64,000 bases of DNA from Herbaspirillum sp. (GTDB lineage Bacteria; Pseudomonadota; Gammaproteobacteria; Burkholderiales; Burkholderiaceae_D), in contig NZ_JAGIBI010000001.1 of assembly GCF_017744395.1 (NCBI RefSeq), positions 372,001 through 436,000 of the forward strand, written 5' to 3'. The notes beneath the pieces were generated by a model. The model searched no databases. It worked only from the letters and a program-made list of their open reading frames with translations, and had not been told where the DNA came from. The position numbers and the translations under genes are program-made. This document shows, piece after piece, positions 17,111-29,288 of the stretch (positions are counted from its first letter, which is position 1; each line of letters starts with the position of its first letter).

Positions 17111-17386
17111 ATGTCCAAGTCCGATTCGTCGGATTCATCTTCCGCAGAGCGGGAGCGCCGCCGCCGCGGTAGCGCCAATGCGCCCGCAGTGAAGCAGGCC
17201 GCTTCCGACAACGAGATCGGCCGCGGCATCGTCGAGGACGATGCGCGCAAGCTGGCCGAGCAAAACAAGACGGTGCGCGATAACGAACGCGACAAGCGGG
17301 AGCGCAGGCAGGAAGCGGAAATCGACCAGGCGCTGGCCGACACCTTTCCTGCCAGCGACGCCATCGACCGTTCGACGGGACGCTGA
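17111..17386 (+). CDS. Small charged protein with FPASD motif
   Basis: 91 residues from ATG 17111, with GGAGAGGAGA upstream. It starts with a Ser/Asp-rich segment (MSKSDSSDSSSAERERRRRG) and then a strongly charged helix (residues 45-75, DDARKLAEQNKTVRDNERDK). The end QALADTFPASDAID carries the FPASD motif seen at the C-terminus of many short proteobacterial proteins of unknown function. No signal or membrane segment. Fourth of the small-gene run and the most confidently coding of them. Confidence 0.7.
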   Translation: MSKSDSSDSSSAERERRRRGSANAPAVKQAASDNEIGRGIVEDDARKLAEQNKTVRDNERDKRERRQEAEIDQALADTFPASDAIDRSTGR

Positions 17387-17494
17387 CGAAGGCTTTCTTG
17401 CCGGCGCGACAGGCGTGACCGCATCCGGTTGTCCCCGCAAAGCCCGGCCTTTATACTGCCCGGCTAAAGACGACGGCAGACGGGGGAAAGCGAC

Positions 17495-18088
17495 ATGAAG
17501 AGCATGCAGACGCGGCGTACGCTGGTGTTCGGCGGCGCCCGTTCCGGCAAGAGCGCGCACGCCGAGAAGGAGGCGCTGGCCGCCTTGCGGGCGGGAGCCG
17601 GGGAGATCGTCTACATCGCCACCGCCGGCCGCACCGATGCCGAGATGCAGGCGCGCATCGACCATCACCGCCGGCGGCGCGAATCGCTGGAAGGGCGCTG
17701 GCGTACCGTGGAGGAACCGCTGGCACTGGGCCGGGCGCTGCGCGACAACGCCGGGCCCGGCAGGGTGGTGCTGGTCGATTGCCTGACGGTGTGGCTGTCC
17801 AACCTGCTGTTCGCCGAAGGCGGGGATTTTCCGGAAATGGGGCCGATTGACGCGCCCGCCGCTTTCGTGGCGCAGCGCGCCGACTTCCTGAGCGCTTTAC
17901 AGGAGGCACAGGGCACGGTGCTGCTGGTATCCAACGAGGTCGGCATGGGCGTCGTGCCGCAGGGCGCGGTGTCGCGCTGGTTCGTCGACGAAGCCGGTCG
18001 CCTGAACCAGGCGGTGGCGGCGCTCTGCGAGCGGGTGCAATGGGTCGCCGCTGGACTGCCGCTGAACTTCAAGGACCTGCCGTGCTGA
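17495..18088 (+). CDS. cobU: Adenosylcobinamide kinase / adenosylcobinamide-phosphate guanylyltransferase
   Basis: 197 residues. P-loop FGGARSGKS at 12-20, then [20 protein letters not shown] with the guanylylated-histidine region, [13 protein letters not shown] and the C-terminal [12 protein letters not shown]. CobU phosphorylates adenosylcobinamide and transfers GMP to it in the nucleotide-loop assembly of vitamin B12. It overlaps cobQ by seven bases. The rest of the B12 pathway is outside the window, and I see no cobalamin riboswitch upstream. Confidence 0.92.
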   Translation: MKSMQTRRTLVFGGARSGKSAHAEKEALAALRAGAGEIVYIATAGRTDAEMQARIDHHRRRRESLEGRWRTVEEPLALGRALRDNAGPGRVVLVDCLTVWLSNLLFAEGGDFPEMGPIDAPAAFVAQRADFLSALQEAQGTVLLVSNEVGMGVVPQGAVSRWFVDEAGRLNQAVAALCERVQWVAAGLPLNFKDLPC

Positions 18089-19563
18089 CAGGTCCGCCGC
18101 CTTCCGCATTTCCCTTCCATACCCTGATGATCCAGGGCACCACGTCGGATGCCGGCAAGAGCACGCTGGCCGCGGCGCTGTGCCGGCTGCTCAGGCGCGA
18201 CGGCATCGCGGTGGCGCCGTTCAAGCCGCAGAACATGGCGCTGAACAGCGCGGTCACCGCCGACGGCGGTGAGATCGGCCGCGCCCAGGCGCTGCAGGCG
18301 CAGGCCGCCGGCATCGCCCCGCATACCGACATGAACCCGGTGCTGCTCAAGCCTTCCAGCGACACCGACGCGCAAATCATCGTGCACGGCAAGGTGCGCG
18401 CCGATATGAACGCGCGCGACTACCACCACTACAAGACCGAGGCGATGCAGGCGGTGCTGGCGTCCTACCGGCGCCTGCGCAACCAGTACCGGGCCATCAT
18501 CGTCGAAGGCGCTGGCAGCCCGGCCGAAATCAACCTGCGGGCGCGCGATATCGCCAACATGGGCTTCGCCGAGGCGGTCGATTGCCCGGTCATCATCGTC
18601 GCCGATATCGATCGTGGCGGCGTGTTCGCGCACCTGACCGGCACGCTGGACTGCCTTGCCGAGAGCGAGCGCGCACGCGTAGTCGGCTTTGTCATCAACC
18701 GCTTCCGCGGCGACATCGGCCTGCTGGAGCCGGGCCTGGACTGGCTGGAACAGCGTACCGGCAAGCCGGTGCTGGCGGTGCTGCCGTACCTGCATGGCCT
18801 GCACCTGGACGCGGAGGATGCGATCGCCACGGCGCAGGGCGCGCGCGGGCAATTCCGGGTGGTGGTGCCGGTGCTGCCGCGCATCAGCAACCACACCGAT
18901 TTCGACGCATTGCGCGCGCATCCGGAGGTGGACTTGCAATTCATCGGGCCGGGCCGCCCCATTCCGCCCGCCGACCTGGTCATCCTGCCCGGCAGCAAGA
19001 ACACCCGCGGCGACTTGGCATGGCTGCGGCAGCAAGGCTGGCCCGCCGCGATCGGCAAGCACCTGCGCTACGGCGGCAAGCTGATCGGCATCTGCGGCGG
19101 CTTCCAGATGCTGGGCCAGAGCGTGGACGACCCGCACGGCGTGGAAGGCGCGCCGGGCAGCACGCCCGGCCTGGGCCTGCTGGCCATGCGTACCGAACTT
19201 ACACGTGACAAGCGCCTGCTGCAGGTCAGCGGCCATTGCAGCTTCGGCGCAGGCGCGGCCGATGTGCGCGGCTACGAGATCCACATGGGCGTGTCGGAAG
19301 GCCCGGCCTTGCAGCGTCCGGCCTTCATCATAGAAGGGCGCGGCGAAGGGGCCTTGTCGGAAGACGGGCAGATCCTTGGCAGCTACCTGCACGGCATGTT
19401 CGATACGCCGCAGGCGTTTTCGGCGCTGCTGTCATGGGCGGGACTGGACGGCGCCAGCGCGGTCGACCTGGATGCCTTGCGCGAAGCGAGCCTGGAGCGG
19501 CTGGCCGATGCGGCGCTGCCGTTGTACGAGGCCTTGAAGAAATTGCGGTCGCGCTTCAGCTGA
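18082..19563 (+). CDS. cobQ: Cobyric acid synthase
   Basis: 493 residues from GTG 18082, preceded by AAGGA at six bases and overlapping the cobU stop; this gives the usual length (about 490). The N-terminal ATP-dependent amidotransferase domain has [26 protein letters not shown] and [13 protein letters not shown]; the C-terminal glutamine amidotransferase-like domain has [12 protein letters not shown], the active Cys in [10 protein letters not shown] and the family-specific YEIHMG. It amidates adenosylcobyrinate a,c-diamide at four carboxylates. Not CobB, which has a different N-terminal motif. Confidence 0.93.
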   Translation: MLTGPPPSAFPFHTLMIQGTTSDAGKSTLAAALCRLLRRDGIAVAPFKPQNMALNSAVTADGGEIGRAQALQAQAAGIAPHTDMNPVLLKPSSDTDAQIIVHGKVRADMNARDYHHYKTEAMQAVLASYRRLRNQYRAIIVEGAGSPAEINLRARDIANMGFAEAVDCPVIIVADIDRGGVFAHLTGTLDCLAESERARVVGFVINRFRGDIGLLEPGLDWLEQRTGKPVLAVLPYLHGLHLDAEDAIATAQGARGQFRVVVPVLPRISNHTDFDALRAHPEVDLQFIGPGRPIPPADLVILPGSKNTRGDLAWLRQQGWPAAIGKHLRYGGKLIGICGGFQMLGQSVDDPHGVEGAPGSTPGLGLLAMRTELTRDKRLLQVSGHCSFGAGAADVRGYEIHMGVSEGPALQRPAFIIEGRGEGALSEDGQILGSYLHGMFDTPQAFSALLSWAGLDGASAVDLDALREASLERLADAALPLYEALKKLRSRFS

Positions 19564-19570
19564 AGAGGCG

Positions 19571-19602
19571 GAAAAAGAAAGTCCCGGCGCGCGGGCCGGG
19601 AC
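19571..19602 (-). terminator. Terminator for the minus-strand gene cluster
   Basis: On the minus strand GTCCCGG and CCGGGAC (19581-19602) form a stem followed by TTTCTTTTTC. It lies between cobQ and the small gene at 19624 and ends the kinase/regulator/small-protein transcript. Confidence 0.75.
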
Positions 19603-19623
19603 GGTGGGGGAATCGGCGCGGCT

Positions 19624-19821
19624 TCAGGCCAGCGCTTCCTTGGCGGCTTCTTCCGGGGTGAGGCCTTCGTAGAACATGTCGGTGAACCATTCGACCTGCT
19701 CTTCGATGTGCTCCTGCGCCTGGTCCAGCGTCGCGCCGCCCTTGACCAGGAACTGTTCGACTTCGGTGCACCATTGGATCAGGGCTTCGGTTTCCGGATC
19801 CAGCTTTTCTTTCTTGGGCAT
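19624..19821 (-). CDS. Small conserved acidic protein
   Basis: 65 residues from ATG 19821, with AAGGA upstream. MPKKEKLDPETEALIQWCTE leads into two acidic helices (FLVKGGATLDQAQEHIEEQV and EGLTPEEAAKEALA). No signal or membrane segment; cytoplasmic. I do not recognise a named family. It lies 100 bases downstream of the LuxR-type response regulator on the same strand, before the terminator, so it may share that transcript. Confidence 0.65.
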   Translation of the reverse strand: MPKKEKLDPETEALIQWCTEVEQFLVKGGATLDQAQEHIEEQVEWFTDMFYEGLTPEEAAKEALA

Positions 19822-19921
19822 GATGATTCCTTGCATCGGTGATGTATCGCGTGAACTGAACGCATTTGCAAGGATATGCCAAACACGGCGAGCGCGTGGG
19901 AATTATCTCTCCGGATGCCGG

Positions 19922-20912
19922 CTATTGCAGCAGCCCGCCGCCGGCCGGCTGCGCCATGCCGCTGGCGAGAACGGCGGCCGCCGACCGGGTTTCCACGCCG
20001 AGTTTCACGAAGATGTGCTCCAGGTGCTTGTTCACGGTGCGCGGGCTCATGCCGAGGATCTCGGCGATGTCGCGGTTGGTCTTGCCTTTGCCGAGCCACA
20101 TCAGCACATCGTTTTCGCGCGGGGTCAGGCGGAAGCCGTCGAATGAGGATGCTGAAGCAGCATCGTCGCCGGCTTCCTTCGAAGCCCGCACGGTGAGCGC
20201 AGTGGCGGAGTGTTTTTCTTCAAGCAACAGCGTAATGCCGTGGCCTTGCCCTGCCAGCGAGGCGGCGATGCTCAATTCGCTGTCGCCTTGCTTGACCACC
20301 AGCGGCGCGATGCCGCCGATGCCGTCGACGCCGCCGTCCTGGCGCTGCCGAGCCAGGTTCTCGTTGAGCCAGAGTTGCAGCGGCGCCGGCAACTTGTGGC
20401 CGGCCGGCGTGGCGGATCCCGCAGGGAAATATTTTTCCAGCCATATCGATGCCTTGCTGGTCTGCCACAGCGGCAAGCCATTGCCGCCCAGCACGATGAC
20501 GGCATGCGCCGCATGTTCCAGCACGCCGCGCGTCTGCGACATCATGCGCGCCGTGCGGATGTGCGAGCCGATGCGCGCCACCACCTCTTGCGGCCGGATC
20601 GGCTTGGTCACGTAGTCGATGCCGCCCACCTCGAAGCCGCGCACCACGTGTTCGGTCTCGGAGAGGCCGGTCATGAAGACCACCGGAACGTGGCTCACGC
20701 TCTTGAGCAGCTTGATGCGGCGGCAGGTTTCGAAACCGTCGATGCCGGGCATCACCGCGTCCAGCAGGATCAGGTCGGGCGTGATGCGATCCAGGCGTTC
20801 CAGCGCGCTCATGCCGTCCGTGGCCACCAGCACGATGTGGCCGCTTTCGTCGAGCGAATCCGACAGCATGGACAGGTTGTCGGGCATGTCGTCGACGATG
20901 AGGACCACATGC

Positions 20913-20935
<23 letters not shown>
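19922..20935 (-). CDS. Response regulator with PAS-like middle and LuxR-type HTH
   Basis: 337 residues. REC domain at about 8-125 (VVLIVDDMPDNLSMLSDSLD, phospho-Asp in LILLDAVMPGIDG, then VVFMTGLSE and the Lys in YVTKPIRPQEV). A middle part at about 135-260 resembles a PAS-like sensor (AHAVIVLGGNGLPLWQTSKA). The C-terminal LuxR/FixJ helix-turn-helix is RLTPRENDVLMWLGKGKTNR followed by IAEILGMSPRTVNKHLEHIF. Its start overlaps the 3' end of the NCS1-permease kinase gene by 23 bases, so the two form a cognate pair with coupled translation. The nearest plausible targets are the palindromic sites in the spacer upstream of the kinase and the amide operon. Confidence 0.9.
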
Positions 20936-24323
<3,388 letters not shown>

Positions 24324-24460
24324 ATTTTGCTCGCGTTCTTATAGGCGGTTTGCTGCCGCATGGCGGATTGCGCGGTGCTGCCGGGGCGGATGCCGCATGT
24401 CGCGGCACGGCATCGCGGCCCCCGGCCTCCCTTGAAAGCAATTTTCAAACCAATCGGCGT

Positions 24461-24494
24461 CCGATGGCATACGTCATTTGACGTATGCCATCGG
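24461..24494. promoter_or_regulatory. 34-bp perfect palindrome containing TACGTC-N4-GACGTA
   Basis: The 16-base arm CCGATGGCATACGTCA (24461-24476), spacer TT, and its exact reverse complement (24479-24494) form a perfect inverted repeat. Its core TACGTC-ATTT-GACGTA (24470-24485) recurs with a different spacer at 24645. There is no T-run, so it is not a terminator; a dimeric-regulator operator is the best reading. The LuxR-type response regulator encoded at 19922-20935 is the obvious candidate. Confidence 0.7.
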
Positions 24495-24522
24495 GCCGAT
24501 ACCGGCGCATTTCACCAAAACA

Positions 24523-24538
24523 CGGCACGGTTGTGGCG
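24523..24538 (+). promoter_or_regulatory. Possible sigma-54 (-24/-12) promoter
   Basis: CGGCACGGTTGTGGCG has GG (24524-24525) and GC (24536-24537) ten bases apart. The -24 part GGCACG is a good match to TGGCACG; the -12 part TGGC is weaker than TTGC. Sigma-54 control would fit nitrogen-regulated amide and urea use, but the match is only moderate and the element is more than 320 bases from urtA. Confidence 0.3.
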
Positions 24539-24644
24539 TTGACCATCCCTGTGCGATGGGCGGCAGGCCGGCGGCGCGCACCAATACCATGCCGCGTATG
24601 CGCGAAACGTGTGCAGGCGCATGCCGGGCGCGCCGCATGGTTTT

Positions 24645-24660
24645 TACGTCAAACGACGTA
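24645..24660. promoter_or_regulatory. Second TACGTC-N4-GACGTA site
   Basis: TACGTCAAACGACGTA repeats the core of the 34-bp palindrome with a different 4-base spacer. The two centres are 175 bases apart. It lies 203 bases before the urtA start codon. Two copies of the same 6+6 palindrome in one divergent spacer argue for a specific regulator. Confidence 0.65.
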
Positions 24661-24862
24661 TTGTTGCGCCGCATCGTCAATCCTATTCTTCGTCCCAGAA
24701 CGAACGGCAATGAAGCGCGAACGACGGCGAGGGAACAATGGCTCGCATGTTGGCAAGAGCAGGGGCGCGTTTCATCCGGCATGTTCGTTTCGACCGGCGC
24801 ACCGGTCCAACCACGCGCAGACCGCGTCCATGACATCCAACAAAGCCCGAAAGGAGTACCGC

Positions 24863-26119
24863 ATGTCGCACCGTTCCTCTTCCAGACCTCCCTCATCCCA
24901 ACGGCGCAAGATCCTGATGGGGCTGGCCGCCGGTGCGGTTGCCGCGGCGCTGCCGGGCATGGCCTCGGCGCAGCAATTCCCGACCGCCAAGATCAACACC
25001 ACCAAGCTGGCCATCACCGACACCGAAGTCACCGTCGGCCAGTTGCACTCGGCCACCGGCACCATGGCCATCAGCGAGACCGGCTCGATCCAGGCCGAAC
25101 GCCTGGCCATCGAGCAGATCAACTCCATGGGCGGCATCCTCGGCCGCAAGATCAAGATCATCCAGGAAGACGGCGCCAGCGACTGGCCCACCTTCGCCGA
25201 GAAGGCCAAGAAGCTGCTGGAGAACGACCGCGTCGCCGCCGTTTTCGGCTGCTGGACCTCGGCCTCGCGCAAGGCCGTGCTGCCGGTGTTCGAGAAGGAC
25301 AACGGCCTGCTGTACTACCCGACCTTCTACGAGGGGCTGGAACAATCCAAGAACGTGTTCTACACCGGCCAGGAGGCCACGCAGCAGGTGCTGGCCGGCC
25401 TGAACTGGGTGGCCAAGGAAAAGAAGGCCAAGACCTTCTTCCTGATCGGCTCGGACTACATCTGGCCGCGCACCTCCAACAAGATCGCCCGCAAGCACAT
25501 CGAAAACGTCCTCAAGGGTTCGGTGGTGGGCGAGGAGTACTACCCGCTGGGCAATACCCAGTTCGGTTCGCTGATCAACAAGATCAAGCTGAAAAAGCCG
25601 GACGTGATCTTCGCCGACGTGGTCGGCGGCAGCAACGTCGCCTTCTACAAGCAGTTGAAGGCGGCCGGCGTCACCGCCAAGACCCAGAATCTGCTGACCA
25701 TCTCGGTGACCGAGGATGAGATGCTGGGCATCGGCGGCGAGAACGTCGAGGGCTTCTTCGCGTCGATGAAGTATTTCCAGAGCCTGGACAATGCCAACAA
25801 CAAGAAATTCGTGGCCGAATTCAAGGCCAAGTTCGGCGCCAATTCGGTGATCGGCGACGTCACCCAGGCGGCCTACCTCGGCCCCTGGCTGTGGAAGGCG
25901 GCAGTTGAAAAGGCCGGCAGCTTCGACGTCGACAAGGTGGTGGCGGCATCGCCCGGCATCGAGCTCAAGACCGCGCCGGAAGGTTACGTCAAGGTCCACG
26001 AGAACCATCACCTGTGGAGCAAGACACGTATCGGCGAGGCGCAGAAGAACGGCCAGTTCAAGGTCATCTACGAGTCCGACCTGATCGAGCCGAATCCCTT
26101 CCCCAAGGGCTATCAATAA
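24863..26119 (+). CDS. urtA: Urea/short-chain amide ABC transporter substrate-binding protein (UrtA/FmdD type)
   Basis: 418 residues from ATG 24863, six bases after AAGGAG. The N-terminus SQRRKILMGLAAGAVAAALP with cleavage near ASAQQ has twin-arginine character. The mature part is typical UrtA/FmdD: VGQLHSATGTMAISETGSIQ, EQINSMGGILGRKI, VAAVFGCWTSASRKAVLPVF, NGLLYYPTFYEGLEQS and NVEGFFASMKYFQSL. These proteins bind urea or acetamide/formamide in the periplasm. The first gene of an operon that also encodes AmiE and FmdA, so amides are at least as likely as urea to be the substrate. No urease genes are visible. Confidence 0.9.
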   Translation: MSHRSSSRPPSSQRRKILMGLAAGAVAAALPGMASAQQFPTAKINTTKLAITDTEVTVGQLHSATGTMAISETGSIQAERLAIEQINSMGGILGRKIKIIQEDGASDWPTFAEKAKKLLENDRVAAVFGCWTSASRKAVLPVFEKDNGLLYYPTFYEGLEQSKNVFYTGQEATQQVLAGLNWVAKEKKAKTFFLIGSDYIWPRTSNKIARKHIENVLKGSVVGEEYYPLGNTQFGSLINKIKLKKPDVIFADVVGGSNVAFYKQLKAAGVTAKTQNLLTISVTEDEMLGIGGENVEGFFASMKYFQSLDNANNKKFVAEFKAKFGANSVIGDVTQAAYLGPWLWKAAVEKAGSFDVDKVVAASPGIELKTAPEGYVKVHENHHLWSKTRIGEAQKNGQFKVIYESDLIEPNPFPKGYQ

Positions 26120-26200
26120 GCTTGCATGGCCACGGCTGCATCAAGTCCTGCCGGTGGCGTTCTTTCTCCAGGCCTTTGCGGCTGCGCGACGAACGACACT

Positions 26201-26226
26201 GGATCCCGGCCTGCGCCGGGATGACG
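26201..26226. repeat. REP-like dispersed palindrome (GGATCCCGGCCTGCGCCGGGATGACG)
   Basis: ATCCCGGC-CTGC-GCCGGGAT (26204-26223) within a TGG...GACG frame is a short palindromic element of the kind found dispersed in intergenic DNA of many proteobacteria. Here it sits inside the 226-base gap between urtA and urtB, where it could form a hairpin in the operon mRNA and raise the amount of the binding-protein message relative to the permease. Only one copy is seen in this window. Confidence 0.65.
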
Positions 26227-26345
26227 GAGGTGGAGCTGCGGCCGTCGATCCGAGCAACAAAGCGGCGGCGCCTGTTGTGACATGCGGGCGCTGCCGCCCA
26301 CGCGATCCGCGCGTTTCCATTTCATCGCCCACGGCGGGAGTCAAT

Positions 26346-27263
26346 ATGGTTTCTCTATCCGAATTCGGCGCCATCTTCGCCATGCAGGGCTTCAACGGCC
26401 TGTCGGTGTTTTGCGTGCTGCTGCTCATGGCATTGGGCCTGGCCATCATCTTCGGCCAGATGGGCGTGATCAACATGGCGCATGGCGAGTTCCTGACCAT
26501 CGGCGCCTACATCACCTACCTGCTGTCGCACCTGACCGCCACCTACGCGCCGGCGCTGCAGCCGTTCTATTTCTTCGGCGCGGTGGCGCTGTCCTTCGCG
26601 GTGGCCTACGGCGTCGGCTACCTGACCGAGATGCTGCTGATCAGCCGCCTCTACAAGCGCCCGCTGGATACGCTGCTGGCGACCTGGGGCCTGTCGCTGG
26701 CGATGCAGCAGACCTTCCGCTCCATCTTCGGCGCCAAGGAAGTCAGCGCGACCTTACCGGACTGGCTGCTGGGCTCGTTCAAGCCGACCGAGGACATCGA
26801 CATCCCGCTCAACGGCCTGTTCATGATGGGACTGACGGTGCTGCTCACCGGCACCATCTTCGTGTTGCTGTTCCGCTCGCGCTGGGGCCTGCAGGTGCGC
26901 GCCACGATGCAGAACCGGGTCATGAGCGGGGCGGTGGGCATCAACACCCGCAAGGTCGACCGCACCACCTTTGCACTGGGCTGCGGCGTGGCCGGGGTGG
27001 CTGGCGCGGCGTTCACCACGATCGGCTCGACCGGGCCCACCAGCGGCTCGCTGTACATCGTCGACACCTTCCTGGTGGTGGTGTTCGGCGGCGCCCAGAG
27101 CCTGGTCGGCACGATCGCCTCGGCCTTCTCGATCGCCCAGACCCAGTCTACCGCCGAGTTCTTCCTGACCGGTTCGATGGCCAAGGTGCTGACGTTGTCG
27201 GCGGTGATCCTGATCCTGATGCTGCGTCCGCAAGGCCTGTTCTCGGCCAAGGTCCGCAAATGA
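26346..27263 (+). CDS. urtB: Urea/amide ABC transporter permease (UrtB/FmdE type)
   Basis: 305 residues from ATG 26346, with GGGAG about 8 bases upstream; the frame extends 5' but without family character. It shows LivH/UrtB features: GLAIIFGQMGVINMAHGEFL, ITYLLSHL, VDTFLVVVFGGAQSLVGTIA and RPQGLFSAKVRK at the end, with about eight helices. It forms the membrane channel with UrtC. The 226-base spacing from urtA is long for an operon and holds the REP-like hairpin. Confidence 0.9.
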   Translation: MVSLSEFGAIFAMQGFNGLSVFCVLLLMALGLAIIFGQMGVINMAHGEFLTIGAYITYLLSHLTATYAPALQPFYFFGAVALSFAVAYGVGYLTEMLLISRLYKRPLDTLLATWGLSLAMQQTFRSIFGAKEVSATLPDWLLGSFKPTEDIDIPLNGLFMMGLTVLLTGTIFVLLFRSRWGLQVRATMQNRVMSGAVGINTRKVDRTTFALGCGVAGVAGAAFTTIGSTGPTSGSLYIVDTFLVVVFGGAQSLVGTIASAFSIAQTQSTAEFFLTGSMAKVLTLSAVILILMLRPQGLFSAKVRK

Positions 27264-27306
27264 GGCAGGCCTGATTTTCCAGACTCCCCCTTCGCGAGGT
27301 TAGACA

Positions 27307-28506
27307 ATGAATGCAGCATACGAAAAATTATTGGGCGGCAGATCCGGACTGATCGGCTTGCTGGTGCTGGCGGCGCTGTTGCTGCTGGTGTTTCCGCTGG
27401 CGCTGGACATGTTCCGCCTCAACCTGGTCGGCAAATACCTGTCGTATGCCTTCGTGGCGGTCAGCCTGGTGCTGTGCTGGGGCTATGGCGGCATCCTCAG
27501 CCTGGGGCAGGGCGTGTTCTTCGGCCTGGGCGGCTACTGCATGGCGATGTTCCTGAAGCTGGAGGCGTCCGACCCGGTCAGCACCAAGATCCAGTCGACG
27601 CCGGGCATTCCCGATTTCATGGACTGGAACCAGCTCACCGCCTTGCCGGCGATGTGGCAACCCTTCCACAGCTTCAGCTTCACCGTGCTGGCGGTGCTGG
27701 CGGTGCCCACGCTGCTGGCCCTGCTGATCGGCCTGGCGATGTTCAAGCGGCGCGTGGGCGACGTGTATTTCTCGATCGTGACGCAGGCCATCGCGGCGAT
27801 CCTGTCGATCCTGATCATCGGCCAGCAGGGCTTGACCGGCGGCGTCAACGGCATCACCGACCTGAAGACCCTGATGGGTTGGGACATCCGCACCGACAGC
27901 GCCAAGCTGATCCTGTACTTCGTCAACGCCGGCCTGCTGTTCGCCTGCATCTTGTTCGGCCGCTACATCCTCGGCTCCAAGCTCGGCCGCTTGCTGGTGG
28001 CCATGCGCGACAAGGAAGAGCGGGTGCGTTTCTCCGGCTATGACGTGGCCAGCTTCAAGGTCTTCGTGTTTTGCGCAGCGGCCATGTTCTCGGCCGTCGG
28101 CGGCGCCATGTTCACGTTGCAGGTGGGCTTCATGTCGCCGTCCTTCGTGGGCATCGTGCCTTCCATCGAGATGGTGATCTATGCCGCCGTCGGCGGACGC
28201 ATGTCGCTGCTGGGGGCGGTCTACGGCACGCTGCTGGTGAATTTCGGCAAGACCTATTTTTCCGAGACCTTCCCCGAGCTGTGGCTGTTTCTGATGGGCG
28301 GCCTGTTCATTGCGGTGGTCATGTACTTCCCCAACGGCCTGGCCGGGTTGTACCAGAGCCAGGGCAAGCGCTTGCTGGCGCGCTTGCGGCGCAAGCCGGC
28401 TCCCGAGCCGGAGCGGGCCAAGCCCAAGGCGGTAGCCAAAGCGGCCCAGATTGAAACCACCCGCGACGGCATCGAGCCCGGCGCTACCCTGGAGGCCAGC
28501 AAATGA
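27307..28506 (+). CDS. urtC: Urea/amide ABC transporter permease (UrtC/FmdF type)
   Basis: 399 residues. LivM/UrtC family: LCWGYGGILSLGQGVFFGLG near 58-77 is diagnostic of UrtC. The central VYFSIVTQAIAAILSILIIG precedes GVNGITDLKTLMGWDI; VRFSGYDVASFKVFVFCAAA is the coupling region. After the last helix there is a 50-residue lysine- and proline-rich cytoplasmic tail (RLRRKPAPEPERAKPKAVAK). Stop overlaps the urtD start by 4 bases. Confidence 0.9.
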   Translation: MNAAYEKLLGGRSGLIGLLVLAALLLLVFPLALDMFRLNLVGKYLSYAFVAVSLVLCWGYGGILSLGQGVFFGLGGYCMAMFLKLEASDPVSTKIQSTPGIPDFMDWNQLTALPAMWQPFHSFSFTVLAVLAVPTLLALLIGLAMFKRRVGDVYFSIVTQAIAAILSILIIGQQGLTGGVNGITDLKTLMGWDIRTDSAKLILYFVNAGLLFACILFGRYILGSKLGRLLVAMRDKEERVRFSGYDVASFKVFVFCAAAMFSAVGGAMFTLQVGFMSPSFVGIVPSIEMVIYAAVGGRMSLLGAVYGTLLVNFGKTYFSETFPELWLFLMGGLFIAVVMYFPNGLAGLYQSQGKRLLARLRRKPAPEPERAKPKAVAKAAQIETTRDGIEPGATLEASK

Positions 28507-29270
28507 GCGACGCACCTATCGGATTCGAATCGGATGCCCACCCGGTCCTGGCGATCGAAGACCTGACGGTTTCCTTCGACGGCTTCAAGGCGGTCGACAA
28601 GCTGAACCTGTACGTGCAGCGCAACGAGGTGCGCGTGGTGATCGGCCCTAACGGCGCCGGCAAGACCACGGTGCTGGATCTGATCTGCGGCAAGACGCGC
28701 GCCACCTCGGGCAGCATCCGCTTCAACAACCATGAGCTCACGAAGATGAGCGAGCACGCCATCGTGCGCGCCGGCGTCGGGCGCAAGTTCCAGACGCCGT
28801 CGATCTACGAGAACCTCTCGGTGTTCGAGAACCTGGAAATGTCCTTTCCGCGCGGCCGCAAGGTGTTCGGCGCGCTGACCTTCAAGCGCTCGCCGGACGT
28901 GGTGGCGCGGGTGGAAGCGGTGGCCGCGGAGATATTCCTGGATGAATTCCTGCACACCCAGGCCGACCTGCTTTCGCATGGGCAGAAGCAGTGGCTGGAG
29001 ATCGGCATGCTACTGATGCAGGAGCCGGAACTGCTGATGCTGGACGAGCCGGTGGCCGGCATGAGCGTCTCCGAACGGGAAAAGACCGCGCAACTGCTGG
29101 GCCGCATCAGCCAGGGGCGCTCGGTGGTGGTGATCGAGCACGACATGGATTTTGTAAAAAGCATAGCGCACAAGGTCACCGTGCTGCACCAGGGAAAGAT
29201 CCTCGCTGAAGGCAGCATGGACAAGGTGCAGTCCGACCCCAAGGTCATCGACGTCTATCTCGGCCATTAA
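28503..29270 (+). CDS. urtD: Urea/amide ABC transporter ATP-binding protein (UrtD type)
   Basis: 255 residues. Walker A GPNGAGKTT, Q-loop VGRKFQTPSIYENLSVFENL, signature LSHGQKQWLEIGMLL (the SHGQ variant is typical of LivG/UrtD), Walker B LLMLDEPVAGMS and switch His in VVIEHDMDFV. First of two ATPases energising the importer. Confidence 0.92.
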   Translation: MSDAPIGFESDAHPVLAIEDLTVSFDGFKAVDKLNLYVQRNEVRVVIGPNGAGKTTVLDLICGKTRATSGSIRFNNHELTKMSEHAIVRAGVGRKFQTPSIYENLSVFENLEMSFPRGRKVFGALTFKRSPDVVARVEAVAAEIFLDEFLHTQADLLSHGQKQWLEIGMLLMQEPELLMLDEPVAGMSVSEREKTAQLLGRISQGRSVVVIEHDMDFVKSIAHKVTVLHQGKILAEGSMDKVQSDPKVIDVYLGH

Positions 29271-29288
29271 CCCAACCCGGAGCCAGCC

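Larger units (their letters stand above)
24324..24862. other. Divergent regulatory spacer between the sensor kinase and the amide/urea operon
   Basis: 539 bases without a credible gene. It contains the 34-bp palindrome (24461-24494), a GG-N10-GC sigma-54-like element (24523-24538), the second TACGTC-N4-GACGTA site (24645-24660) and the AAGGAG ribosome site of urtA. Reading frames through it lack ribosome sites and family character. Confidence 0.7.

Noticed and set aside
17387..17494. Cobalamin riboswitch before cobU
   Set aside because: The spacer is only about 110 bases and shows no B12-box-like sequence.
17665..19392. Minus-strand frame of 575 codons opposite cobU and cobQ
   Set aside because: Shadow of two clear cobalamin genes; no recognisable domain.
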